Of a DNA stretch of 64,000 nucleotides, positions 1-8,363 are shown in pieces. The translations under genes were made by a program, and so were the position numbers. Each line of letters begins with the position of its first letter. Position 1 is the stretch's first letter. The DNA comes from Mycolicibacter senuensis (GTDB lineage: Bacteria; Actinomycetota; Actinomycetes; Mycobacteriales; Mycobacteriaceae), in the NCBI RefSeq assembly GCF_003284925.1, contig NZ_QMEX01000007.1:1-64000 (forward strand). Reading direction: 5' to 3'. Under the pieces are notes generated by a model. It was not told the DNA's origin and did not search any database. It worked only from the letters and a program-made list of their open reading frames with translations.

Positions 1-25
1 CCTCAAACGGATGCTCCCATACTCA

Positions 26-53
26 CATGTTTTGACACGTCCGTCAAAACATG
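26..53. promoter_or_regulatory. Perfect 11-bp inverted repeat, probable TetR-type operator
   Basis: The arms CATGTTTTGAC (26-36) and GTCAAAACATG (43-53) are exact reverse complements around a 6-base spacer. The core TTGAC-N6-GTCAA recurs at 15101-15118 beside a TetR gene, and in partial form at 31177-31193. It probably controls a gene starting left of the window, or the membrane-protein gene at 229. Confidence 0.65.
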
Positions 54-134
54 GGGTAGCGCACACCCCCCGACCGACACGGCCGTCGCAGACCCTCACG
101 TCGAGGCGCAACTCCGACCTTGACAGCATCCGAC

Positions 135-159
135 GATGCACTCTAAATTGTCGTGCATC
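135..159. promoter_or_regulatory. 7-bp inverted repeat upstream of membrane-protein gene
   Basis: GATGCAC (135-141) and GTGCATC (153-159) are perfect arms around an 11-base AT-richer spacer. The site lies about 70 bases upstream of the start at 229, where an operator would sit. No regulator can be assigned. Confidence 0.4.
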
Positions 160-228
160 CCACAAAGTAGGTAGTGCTGTCAGGTAGGGCACAGATCCGG
201 TGGAGACACCCGAAAGCAAGGGGCACAC

Positions 229-1062
229 ATGATCGGCATGGATCGACTTCCGACTCGGGTTCCCACCATCGAAAAAGATTCCCCGCCGTTGCTAATTCAG
301 TCGATGTCCTGGCAAGTCAGCATGCTCGTCGTGATTGGCCTACTGGCGTCGGCGGTGTTCGCCTACGCCATCAACAGATGGCGACGCACCGGCCGCTCGG
401 ACATGTTCTGGACCACGCTCGGCGCCATGTCGGCCGTCTTCTACGAGCCCCTGGGCGACTTGCTGGTCGACATCGTCTATCACCAAGCCGATTCACTCAC
501 CGTCCTGACGGCCTTCGGCATCACGATTCCACTTTGGGTCCTGCCTTGCTATGCGGTGTTCTTCGGCCCCGGAGTCCTGGCGCTCTCCAGCCTGCTCGAG
601 AGGGGAATCTCGCGGCAGCGTTTGTTCGGCCTTTTCGCCGTGGCCATTGTCGGCACGTTCCTCTTCGAGGCCACGCTGCTGAAGATGGGAGCGTTGACGT
701 ACTTCGGGTCGCAGCAACCGGTTAAGATCTTCGACTACCCGGTGTGGATGGCGTTCTCAAACAGTGCGGTCATCTTCGTGGTCGCCATGCTGGTATACGC
801 AAGCACGAAGACCGCCTTCGTGCGCAAATACCCGGCCTGTCTCGCCCTCCTCGTTCCGAGCTTCATCATCGGCGTCGGCGTCACCACCCTCGTCCCCATC
901 GGCTTCGGAATGAATTCGACCACGTCGCTGGTCATCATCAACCTCTGCGCGGCGGGCTCTGCGATCCTGTCAGTCGCCTACGTCTGGGTCGGCAGCGCAA
1001 TACTTGCGCCGAGCAGCACTCGCGTCGAACACCGCGCCGAAGCGGTCCCTGCCGCCGCCTAG
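229..1062 (+). CDS. Seven-TM membrane protein, unknown function (possibly AveC spirocyclase-like)
   Basis: This 277-residue protein has about seven hydrophobic segments, roughly at residues 28-47, 60-78, 90-113, 128-150, 168-190, 199-220 and 228-258, so it is an integral membrane protein. A conserved-looking motif FYEPLGDLLVD sits in segment 2, and charged residues lie in the short loops. The start at 229 follows AAGG; an ATG at 238 is an alternative. Length and the YEP motif recall the AveC-like spirocyclase family that is common in mycobacterial P450 neighbourhoods, but this is recollection, not a demonstrated match. It is transcribed away from the dehydrogenase operon and stands alone. Confidence 0.75.
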   Translation: MIGMDRLPTRVPTIEKDSPPLLIQSMSWQVSMLVVIGLLASAVFAYAINRWRRTGRSDMFWTTLGAMSAVFYEPLGDLLVDIVYHQADSLTVLTAFGITIPLWVLPCYAVFFGPGVLALSSLLERGISRQRLFGLFAVAIVGTFLFEATLLKMGALTYFGSQQPVKIFDYPVWMAFSNSAVIFVVAMLVYASTKTAFVRKYPACLALLVPSFIIGVGVTTLVPIGFGMNSTTSLVIINLCAAGSAILSVAYVWVGSAILAPSSTRVEHRAEAVPAAA

Positions 1063-1247
1063 CCACCGCGAAAATGACCCCTCTTGGTCGATTTCGGTGA
1101 ACTTCAACATGGCCGTCACCGCGTCATGCGGGGCTTGCCCGGGAAAGCAGACGACTCAGCCGACTCCTGCAATGGATCAAGGTCGATGAGGTCAGGAATG
1201 TTTGCCCAGCATCGCAGCAGCTCAGTTCTCGCTAGCCGAAACCCGCG

Positions 1248-1358
1248 CTAGTCGGGCGGGTACGCCGGCGGTGGGAAGTTGCCGCGCAGCGCCCAGGGCA
1301 ACCACTGGAAGAAGTACTCGATCTCATCGCTGGCGTCATAGTCGGGTTTCGGATCCAT
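1248..1358 (-). CDS. 36-residue small protein, unknown function
   Basis: An ATG at 1358 preceded by GAGGGG at good spacing opens a 36-codon frame ending in TAG at 1248. The product begins MDPKPDYDASDEIEYFF and continues QWLPWALRGNFPPPAYPPD: an acidic N-terminus, an aromatic middle and a proline-rich tail. An AT-rich promoter-like island with an inverted repeat lies about 60 bases upstream. The gene follows the acyl-CoA dehydrogenase gene on the same strand after a 99-base gap. Strong ribosome binding site and own promoter region argue it is real. I do not recognise a family, and no signal peptide or clear TM segment is visible. Confidence 0.5.
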   Translation of the reverse strand: MDPKPDYDASDEIEYFFQWLPWALRGNFPPPAYPPD

Positions 1359-1416
1359 GATAGTTACCCCTCGACGATGCTAGCTTTGGCGCGTGAGCCG
1401 AGCCTACCGGATAATC

Positions 1417-1432
1417 AGCTAGATAGTTAGCT
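1417..1432. promoter_or_regulatory. AT-rich promoter island with 5-bp inverted repeat
   Basis: AGCTA-GATAGT-TAGCT is a perfect short inverted repeat inside an AT-rich stretch (about 1411-1440) in otherwise GC-rich DNA. It lies upstream of the small minus-strand gene at 1358 and is probably its promoter/operator. Confidence 0.4.
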
Positions 1433-1457
1433 AGTTCTAGACGATCGACGGTTGCGA

Positions 1458-2639
1458 TTAGCGCGGCAGTCCCAGCCCGCGTTCGGCGATCACATTACGC
1501 ATGATCTCGCTGCTGCCGCCGGCGATCGTGTAGGCCCGGGCGTAGAGCCATTCGTCCTGCCAGCGGCCGTTTTCCAGCGCATTCGGATCGCCTTCGACGA
1601 GCACGCCCGCTTCCCCGCCGAGTTCGACGGCGAATTGCGCCATCGCCAGATTCAATTCGCTGAACATCAGCTTGGCCATCGCCGCGTCATGCCTCCGCTC
1701 GGTGCCCCGCGTCCAGCGGGTGATGTTCGCATAGGTCAACGCTGACAATGCCTCCACTTCGGCGGCGAATTGCCCAATCCGATCGCGTACCCGGTCGCTC
1801 TCGATCGCGGGGCGGCCGTCGAGTCGGACCTGGCGAGCCAGGTCGGTCAGCGCTTCGATGCCCATCCGCAGTCGGACCACGACGGCGCCGACGCTGCTCC
1901 GCTCATGGGCGAGGGTGGCGTTGGCGATCTGCCATCCCCGACCCGGCGTGCCGATCACCGCATCGGCCGCGATCTCGACGTCGTCGAAGAAAACCTCGTT
2001 GAAGTCGCTGGTGCCGGTCAGTTCGCGCAGCGGGCGGACCGTCACACCCGGCGACGACATATCGAGGATGAAGGCGCTGATCCCCTTGTGCTTCGGCGCG
2101 TCAGGTTCGGTGCGAGCCAACAGGTAGCCGTAGTGCGCCCAGTGTCCGTCGGTGGTCCAGACTTTCTGACCGTTGAGGATGTAGGTCTCGCCGGTGCGCT
2201 CCGCCCGGGTGCGCAGCGAGGCGAGGTCGCTGCCGGCACCCGGCTCGCTGAACAACTGGCACCACAGTTGGCGACCCGCACGAATTTCGGGCAGGTGCCG
2301 GCGGCGCTGCTCGTCGGTTCCATGGTGAATGAGCGCGTGTGAGGCGAGCACACCAGCGCTCGGGACGCCAGGCACCTGCGCTCGGGCAAGTTCTTCACCG
2401 ACCACGACAGCGTGTTGGGGCGACCAGTCGGCGCGGCCACCGAACTCTTTCGGCCAGTCCGCTCCGGCGTAACCCGCCTCGTACAGCCGCGCGGTCCACT
2501 CTTGCAACGCTTTGAGCTCTGCCTCGTTCTCGGCGCTGCGCACCCCGGCCCGCGGCGGAATCACCGGTGCGTACTCGGCCACGAATGCCCGCACTTCGGC
2601 GCGAAACGCCTCGAACTCCGGACCCATTCCGTATTCCAT
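1458..2639 (-). CDS. Acyl-CoA dehydrogenase (FadE family)
   Basis: Flavoenzyme of the ACAD superfamily, 393 residues, the usual single-subunit length, expected to introduce an alpha,beta double bond into an acyl-CoA thioester in the cytoplasm. The FAD/substrate-loop motif SEPGAGSDLA lies at 131-140, and the C-terminus carries GGSSEIMRNVIAERGLG, the signature of catalytic actinobacterial FadE subunits. ATG at 2639 follows AAGG; an ATG four codons later is possible. It is the last gene of the minus-strand operon amidohydrolase-ferredoxin-fused ACAD-ACAD, 66 bases after the fused ACAD. Substrate unknown. Confidence 0.93.
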   Translation of the reverse strand: MEYGMGPEFEAFRAEVRAFVAEYAPVIPPRAGVRSAENEAELKALQEWTARLYEAGYAGADWPKEFGGRADWSPQHAVVVGEELARAQVPGVPSAGVLASHALIHHGTDEQRRRHLPEIRAGRQLWCQLFSEPGAGSDLASLRTRAERTGETYILNGQKVWTTDGHWAHYGYLLARTEPDAPKHKGISAFILDMSSPGVTVRPLRELTGTSDFNEVFFDDVEIAADAVIGTPGRGWQIANATLAHERSSVGAVVVRLRMGIEALTDLARQVRLDGRPAIESDRVRDRIGQFAAEVEALSALTYANITRWTRGTERRHDAAMAKLMFSELNLAMAQFAVELGGEAGVLVEGDPNALENGRWQDEWLYARAYTIAGGSSEIMRNVIAERGLGLPR

Positions 2640-2705
2640 CGCTGCCTTACCCGTCCATCCGTGCGATCTCGTTTTCGGGGGCTGATGGCCGCCCCGTGCG
2701 CCGAC

Positions 2706-5027
2706 TCATCGCGTTAATGCCTCCTCCAGCCTTTTCTCCCGGGCGACCGCCAGCACGCGTGCAGCAGCCCGATCGCGCAGCACCTCCGCACGACCGGCCA
2801 ACGCTGCGTTGGCCTGGGCGCGCCGCAGCAACAGATGCGCGGGATGCTCCCAGGTGAAGCCGATGCCGCCGTAAATCTGGATTGCGCTCTCGGCGGCCGC
2901 CACCGCCGCATCCAACGCGGCGGCCGCCGCAAGGTCGACCAAGTAGTCGGACTCTGCGCCGTCGACGTCGGCGTCTGCGGCAGTGAGAATCTGACTACGC
3001 GCGCCCTCCAGCGCTACCAGCAGGTCCGCGCAGCGGTGCGAAACCGCCTGAAACGCGCCGATCTCACGGCCGAACTGGCGCCGCTCCCCGGCCCACCTCA
3101 CGGCCATCGCCAGCGCGCGGCAACCCACCCCCACCGAGTCTGCAGCGACTGCCAGCAACGTCTGGCGATGCGCACTGCGCAGACCGTGCCGCAGCGCGGT
3201 ACCCTCGGCGAGCACTTCTCCGGCAGCCTGCGTCAGGGTCACCGCGCCGACCGTGGCGGTGAGGTCAAGCGGCTGGTGCGGGTTTACCTCGACCCCGCTA
3301 TCGGACGGGTCAACCGCGAGCAGAACCTCGTCGTCGCCGTCAACAACTCGCGCCAAGACCAGCAGCACTTCGGCCGACGGTGCCCCCGCGACGATCGGTA
3401 CCACACCGCTGAGCCCGGCGCCGTCCCACTCGGGCAGTTCCAGGCCGGTAGTGACCCACCCTGCGTCGTGCAGCGGAACCGCGAACGCCGCTGGTGCTCC
3501 GGTGGCGATGCGCCGCGCCACCGCCTTCGCACCGACCTGCACAGCCACCGCCAGTGCGGTGACGGTCGGCACCAGCGGCGCCGGTGCGATCGCCTTCGCC
3601 ACCTCCTCAATGGCGGCGTACAGCAGGCGAGGCGGTGCACCGGCCCCGCCGAGCGACACGGGCACGGCCAGACCGGGAAGTCCGAACTCGACCAGGGCCG
3701 ACCATACAGCGGGGTCACCGGCGTCGACCGGGCGTTTGCGGTCCAGCAGGCTGCCGGTATCCACCGTGGCTTCCAACGCGGCCGCCAGGACACTACGCAA
3801 TTCGCGCTCATCGTCGCTCGCGAAGGCCAGCGGCTCGCCCGGGATGACGGCGGCGGGTCGGGTCCGCTCGCCGCGATGCGAGGGCAACCCGAGCACCGTT
3901 TCGGCGATGGTGTTGCGCTGAATCTCCGCGGTTCCGGCGCCGATGGTGGTGGCGCGGCTCATCAGGTATCCGTAGGTCCATCGCCCGCGGTCGACGGCGT
4001 CGGGCGCCCGACTACCCAGGGCCGCGTACGGGCCTAGCGCACGCAGCGCAAGGGCGTGCATATGCTGCTCGAACTCGGACTTCACCAGCCGGTTCACCGA
4101 CGCCACGCCGCCGGGATCTTCGCCACGCAGCACCGCGGCGAGCGCCCGGGCGCTGTTGGCGGCGATGCCGCGCACACCCGACTCCAGCAGCGCAACGTCC
4201 TGGCGCACCAGGGGGTCGGAGTCCATTCCCCGCCCTACCACCAACTCGATGACCTGGTCGGCGGTGCGGCGGTACTTGAACTCGTCAGCGAGGAAGGCGG
4301 TCGCGCGCTCGTGGCCCAACGAAGTGCGCATGATCGCCCAGCCCTGTCCTTCGGCGCCGACCACATTGTCCACGGGCACCTCGACGTCATCGAGGAATAC
4401 CTCGGCGAAGTGCGCTGCACCGCTGATGTCACGCAAGGGTCGGACCGTGATCCCGGGGCTGTCCATCGGGATCAACAGATAGGTGATGCCGTCAATGCTG
4501 CGTTGCTCCCCGGCGGGCCCGGTCCGAACCAAGGCGAACATCCAGTCGGCCCGGTCGGCCATCGATGTCCAGACCTTCTGGCCGGTGACCCGGTACATCC
4601 CGTTGTCTCGGAGGGCGCGGGTGGACAACGATGCCAGGTCGCTGCCCGCTCCGGGCTCCGAAAAACCTTGGCACCAGAATTCGTCGGCCCGCAGCAAGGG
4701 CCGCAGGAAGCGGTCCTTCTGGTTCTGAGTGCCGTGCTGTATCAGCGTCGGAGCGACGATGAACGACAGCGGGCACGGGTGCGGAGGCGCGCCAGCGGCC
4801 GTGGTCATCCGGTAATAGTCGAGTTGGTCCTCCAGCGACAACTCGAGCCCACCGACGGACTTCGGCCAACCCGGGGCGGCCAGCTCATTGTCGACGAGTT
4901 CGGCGTGCCAGGCCCGCGCCCCTTCGATACGGTCGAGTTTAGAACCGGCCTGCGCCGCTTCGGCTTGCCGACGACGGTAATCGGCAAGTAGACCCTCGAG
5001 CCGGGACCGCCAGTCGCCTGACTGCAT
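2706..5027 (-). CDS. Fused two-domain acyl-CoA dehydrogenase (FadE34-like architecture)
   Basis: At about 773 residues this is twice normal ACAD length. Residues 1-385 form a complete ACAD domain (GFSEPGAGSDLAS near 123-135, GAGTAEIQRNTIAE at its end). About 400-773 form a second ACAD domain of the degenerate partner type, ending in IQIYGGIGFTWEHPAHLLLR. Many actinobacterial ACADs acting on steroid or bulky side chains are alpha2beta2 heterotetramers, and a covalent alpha-beta fusion is known for M. tuberculosis FadE34. The start is set at ATG 5027, behind GGGG; GTG 5033 is two codons upstream. A single-domain ACAD follows. Confidence 0.9.
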   Translation of the reverse strand: MQSGDWRSRLEGLLADYRRRQAEAAQAGSKLDRIEGARAWHAELVDNELAAPGWPKSVGGLELSLEDQLDYYRMTTAAGAPPHPCPLSFIVAPTLIQHGTQNQKDRFLRPLLRADEFWCQGFSEPGAGSDLASLSTRALRDNGMYRVTGQKVWTSMADRADWMFALVRTGPAGEQRSIDGITYLLIPMDSPGITVRPLRDISGAAHFAEVFLDDVEVPVDNVVGAEGQGWAIMRTSLGHERATAFLADEFKYRRTADQVIELVVGRGMDSDPLVRQDVALLESGVRGIAANSARALAAVLRGEDPGGVASVNRLVKSEFEQHMHALALRALGPYAALGSRAPDAVDRGRWTYGYLMSRATTIGAGTAEIQRNTIAETVLGLPSHRGERTRPAAVIPGEPLAFASDDERELRSVLAAALEATVDTGSLLDRKRPVDAGDPAVWSALVEFGLPGLAVPVSLGGAGAPPRLLYAAIEEVAKAIAPAPLVPTVTALAVAVQVGAKAVARRIATGAPAAFAVPLHDAGWVTTGLELPEWDGAGLSGVVPIVAGAPSAEVLLVLARVVDGDDEVLLAVDPSDSGVEVNPHQPLDLTATVGAVTLTQAAGEVLAEGTALRHGLRSAHRQTLLAVAADSVGVGCRALAMAVRWAGERRQFGREIGAFQAVSHRCADLLVALEGARSQILTAADADVDGAESDYLVDLAAAAALDAAVAAAESAIQIYGGIGFTWEHPAHLLLRRAQANAALAGRAEVLRDRAAARVLAVAREKRLEEALTR

Positions 5028-5104
5028 CAACACCCCACAACGTCAACTTGGTTATCTATGTGAAGCAGTCTGGCGCGACGCCGGAGACTTGGCAAGCCGG
5101 GCGG

Positions 5105-5391
<287 letters not shown>

Positions 5392-5422
5392 ATTGCGCCG
5401 GTGACGCAACTGTGCGCTGGCG

Positions 5423-6622
5423 CTAGACCGAAGCCAGCCGCGGCTCGTCGGCCGAAACGCGCGGGAAGTTCAGCATTCGCCGGGCGTTCTCCTCAACGAT
5501 CAACGAACACTCGTCGTCGGGCACCTCGGCGAGCACCTCGGCGGCACGCTTACGCGAATTCGGCCAGTTGGAATCGCTGTGCGGGAAATCGATCTCCAGC
5601 ATGATCCGGTCCACACCGATGGCATGCCGGTTGCTCAGGCCGTGCTCGTCGTCGATGAAGCAACCCCAGAAGTGTTTGCGGAACAGCTCTGAGGGCCGGC
5701 TGTCGAAGTCGATGTTCTGGTAGTAGCGGTGCCGCTCCCAGACGTAGTCGGCGCGTTCCAGGATGTAGGGCACCCAGCCGATGCCGCCCTCGGCGAGCGA
5801 GATCTGCAGTTTCGGAAACTGCTGCAGCTTGCCGGAGAACAGTAGGTCGACCGTGGTCCACATCAGGTTGGTGGAGAACAGTGTGATCGCGACGGCGAAC
5901 GGGGCGTCTGGCATCGCCATCTGGCCCGGGACCGGTTTCATCGAGGAGAACGAGAATCCGGGCACGTACGAGCCGGATCCGAAATGCAGCGACACGGGCA
6001 TGTCGGCGTCCGAGCACACCCGCCACAGACCGTCCCAGTGATCGGAGTGAAACGACGGCAGCCCCAGCGGCACCGGGCTATCCGGGAACGACACCGTGCG
6101 CGCCCCCTTGGCGGCCACCCGTTCGGCCTCGGCGATCGTGGCGTCGATGTCCCACACCGGCAGAATCGCCAGCGGCACATATCGCTCCGGTGCAGTCGCA
6201 CACCACTCGTCGATGTAGAAATCGTTCCACGCCTTCACACACAGCAACGCCAATTCTTTGTCGGTGGCGCGGATGAACGTCCCGCCGCCGAAACCGGGGA
6301 ACGACGGGAAGCACAACGCGGCCTGCACCCCGTCGAGATCCATGTCGGCGATCCGCGCGACCGGGTCATAGCAGCCGGGGATCATGTCCTCGTAGCGAAC
6401 CGGATCCATCCCCCACTCCTCCGGCGGCTTACCCGCCACCGCGTTCAGGCCGATGGTGGGAAATATCTGGCCGTCGTAGGACCACAGGTGTTTGCCGTCC
6501 TGCTCGACGATCCGCGGGCCGGCCTCCCGGAACTTCTCCGGCAACCGGTCTTGCCACACCCGAGGATGCTCGACGAGGTGGTCGTCGACCGACACGATCT
6601 GGTGTTCATCTCGCAAGGGCAT
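5423..6622 (-). CDS. Amidohydrolase-2 family metal-dependent hydrolase
   Basis: TIM-barrel hydrolase of 399 residues. The N-terminal SVDDHLVEHP (10-19) stands at the usual HxH metal site; HSDHWD near 210 and EIDFPHSDSNW near 345 supply further candidate metal and catalytic residues, including the conserved Asp. Relatives in mycobacterial catabolic clusters are thought to hydrolyse C-C or ester/lactone bonds of ring intermediates, but substrate is not defined. The paralogue at 24023 shares VDDHLxEHP, DMIPGCYDP and the C-terminal FPHSDS(N/F)WP motif. It is first in its operon; GGAG lies upstream of ATG 6622. The divergent gene at 6727 encodes a small protein whose relative also accompanies the paralogue. 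Confidence 0.92.
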   Translation of the reverse strand: MPLRDEHQIVSVDDHLVEHPRVWQDRLPEKFREAGPRIVEQDGKHLWSYDGQIFPTIGLNAVAGKPPEEWGMDPVRYEDMIPGCYDPVARIADMDLDGVQAALCFPSFPGFGGGTFIRATDKELALLCVKAWNDFYIDEWCATAPERYVPLAILPVWDIDATIAEAERVAAKGARTVSFPDSPVPLGLPSFHSDHWDGLWRVCSDADMPVSLHFGSGSYVPGFSFSSMKPVPGQMAMPDAPFAVAITLFSTNLMWTTVDLLFSGKLQQFPKLQISLAEGGIGWVPYILERADYVWERHRYYQNIDFDSRPSELFRKHFWGCFIDDEHGLSNRHAIGVDRIMLEIDFPHSDSNWPNSRKRAAEVLAEVPDDECSLIVEENARRMLNFPRVSADEPRLASV

Positions 6623-6639
6623 GGCTGATTTCTCCGTGG

Positions 6640-6677
6640 TTCTGACAGTTGGTCTTAATTTCTGACGGTATGTCTCA
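6640..6677. promoter_or_regulatory. Tandem 18-bp direct repeats, period 20 bp, in divergent promoter
   Basis: TTCTGACAGTTGGTCTTA (6640-6657) and TTCTGACGGTATGTCTCA (6660-6677) match at 14 of 18 positions and start exactly 20 bases apart, about two helical turns. Each contains TGAC-N5-GTC. A further dyad TCATA-GACTA-TATGA follows at 6675-6689. The region separates the amidohydrolase (minus) from the small protein and double-TetR (plus), so it is a likely operator for that regulator. Confidence 0.5.
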
Positions 6678-6726
6678 TAGACTATATGATGTGTACCACA
6701 AACGTCCAGTGGCAGAGAGGCAGATC

Positions 6727-7044
6727 ATGACGCCAGCGCAGCATCATCCCGTCGACCGCACGGCACGCGGGAGAACAGACGAGGACGACCATGACCTGCT
6801 CACCTTCGGTGAGGCCGGTGAACGGCTCCGGTTGGAGATCGCCGTGGCGTCAGCCGACGTCGACCGACTGACCGCGGCTGGCGACACCCCGGCGCTGGAC
6901 AGGGCCAAGACTCGCCTGGACGCCCTGCGTGCCGCGGCTCAGCGCAATACCGCGCAGCCCATCAACGACGCGAACTTCGAGAAGTTCTTCGGCTACTCCG
7001 GTCAGCCGAGGCGCAACCTGTCCGGACCGACGCCTCGCCCATGA
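6727..7044 (+). CDS. Small acidic helical protein paired with amidohydrolase
   Basis: A 105-residue hydrophilic protein with no TM segment. The middle (about 22-75) is strongly helical, with DLLTFGEAGERLRLEI followed by a second charged helix, giving a predicted helical hairpin or short coiled coil. The C-terminal part contains NFEKFFGYSG. The protein at 25171 has the same DLLTxxEAxERL motif and also sits next to an amidohydrolase gene. ATG 6727 follows AGAGAGG; upstream in-frame starts lie in the promoter. The stop overlaps the next start (ATGA at 7041), so it is translationally coupled to the double-TetR gene. Function is unknown; a partner or chaperone for the hydrolase is a guess. Confidence 0.75.
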   Translation: MTPAQHHPVDRTARGRTDEDDHDLLTFGEAGERLRLEIAVASADVDRLTAAGDTPALDRAKTRLDALRAAAQRNTAQPINDANFEKFFGYSGQPRRNLSGPTPRP

Positions 7045-8351
7045 CGGTGCCGGACAAGACGCGGCGACCCGGGTACGCGCCGCCGCTCAATCCCACCGTG
7101 GGTCGCCGCGGACTGCACACCCGCGAGCGGATTCTGGCCTGTGCGGCGGACCTCTTTCGGCGGCAGGGGTATCACGGCACCTCCATCGACGCGATCGCGA
7201 AAGTGGCCGACGCATCACGCCCGACGATCTACCAGTACTTCGCGGGCAAGGAGGGTATCTTCCGCGAGCTGGTAGCGACATCCGAGCAAGCATTGCTCGA
7301 CCACGGCGACCGACTGCGGCGCCTCGGTCCCGACACCGACGGCCTACGCAACCTGAGCCGGTGGCTGCGTGAGTGGGCGGATATCTACGACGCGCACGCA
7401 GCGGTGTTCGCGGAGTTCCCCGGCATCGGTACTGCCGCCGGATTGTCCGTCATCGATGTCGGCTCGGTGGCCGACGCGTTCCGGCATCAAGTCACCAACC
7501 GGGTGCGTGCCGCCGAGCCGGTTGGTCTGCAACCTGATGAGGCCGTGGCGGCGCTGACCCGGATCCCGCACATGGTCAATCTCTACCGCTACCGCAGGAC
7601 TTTTCCGCTGCCCTCGCGCACGGATGTGTCGGGGTCGCTGGCTGTCGCGCTGCAGCTGATGCTGTTCCCGGACACCCCGCTCGACGCTATCGGCCACGTA
7701 TGTCCACCCCGCAGCGCCGATCGGAGCGAAGCGCCGTTGCCGGCCGCGCGCCCAGCCGTCGGTCCGGCGCAGTGTGCCATGCTCGACCTCTCACCGATCG
7801 GCCAGGAGATCCTCGCCGCCAGCTCGCAACTGTTCGCCGAGCGCGGCTACTACGCCGTCGGAATGGAAGACATCGCCGCGGCGGTCAGCATCAGCCGCGC
7901 CACCCTGTATCGGTATTTCAGCACCAAACACACAATCCTTGCCGAAGTCACTCGCCGGGCCATGGCCGACGCCGAGCGGCACGCCACCGCCCTGCACGGC
8001 ATCGCCGATGCCACGTTCGACGCCGGCAGGTTCACCGACTGGATGCTGGGCTACGTCCGGTTTCACCGCGGCTATCGCGGCGTCATCCGCGCCTGGTTCG
8101 ACGGCACCGTGGCCGAACAACTCTCTGCAGCCGACGTCGAGCACGGTATCGGCTCGATGTACCAGGCAGTCGCGGCACTGCTGCGGCGAGCGACACTGCC
8201 GCCGGGACTGGACCCTCTCGTTGCTGCCGCGGTGTTCCTGGCGGTGTTAGGCAGGATGACGGAGCCGGTACCCGGAAGCCTCGACAGTGACCGACGGGCC
8301 GCCGAACTCATGGTGCGACTGCTGCGGCACTCTCTACTGCGGTTCGACTGA
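7041..8351 (+). CDS. Double TetR-family regulator (two HTH domains in one chain)
   Basis: A 436-residue protein made of two consecutive TetR units. The first HTH is near residues 27-73 (recognition helix with SRPTIYQYF), the second near 253-300 (SRATLYRYF). Each is followed by a helical ligand-binding-type region. A normal TetR monomer is about 200 residues and dimerises, so a tandem protein could act as a covalent pseudo-dimer or bind two sites. It overlaps the stop of the upstream small gene by four bases. Direct repeats spaced 20 bp in the promoter region (6640-6677) are a plausible target. Two other double-TetR genes lie at 33224 and 62376. Confidence 0.9.
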   Translation: MTVPDKTRRPGYAPPLNPTVGRRGLHTRERILACAADLFRRQGYHGTSIDAIAKVADASRPTIYQYFAGKEGIFRELVATSEQALLDHGDRLRRLGPDTDGLRNLSRWLREWADIYDAHAAVFAEFPGIGTAAGLSVIDVGSVADAFRHQVTNRVRAAEPVGLQPDEAVAALTRIPHMVNLYRYRRTFPLPSRTDVSGSLAVALQLMLFPDTPLDAIGHVCPPRSADRSEAPLPAARPAVGPAQCAMLDLSPIGQEILAASSQLFAERGYYAVGMEDIAAAVSISRATLYRYFSTKHTILAEVTRRAMADAERHATALHGIADATFDAGRFTDWMLGYVRFHRGYRGVIRAWFDGTVAEQLSAADVEHGIGSMYQAVAALLRRATLPPGLDPLVAAAVFLAVLGRMTEPVPGSLDSDRRAAELMVRLLRHSLLRFD

Positions 8352-8363
8352 ACCGAGTGCGAC

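Noticed and set aside
2835..4037. 400-codon open frame antisense to the fused acyl-CoA dehydrogenase
   Set aside because: Product is Arg/Gly/His-rich low-complexity typical of antisense frames in high-GC DNA; the opposite strand carries a clear ACAD.
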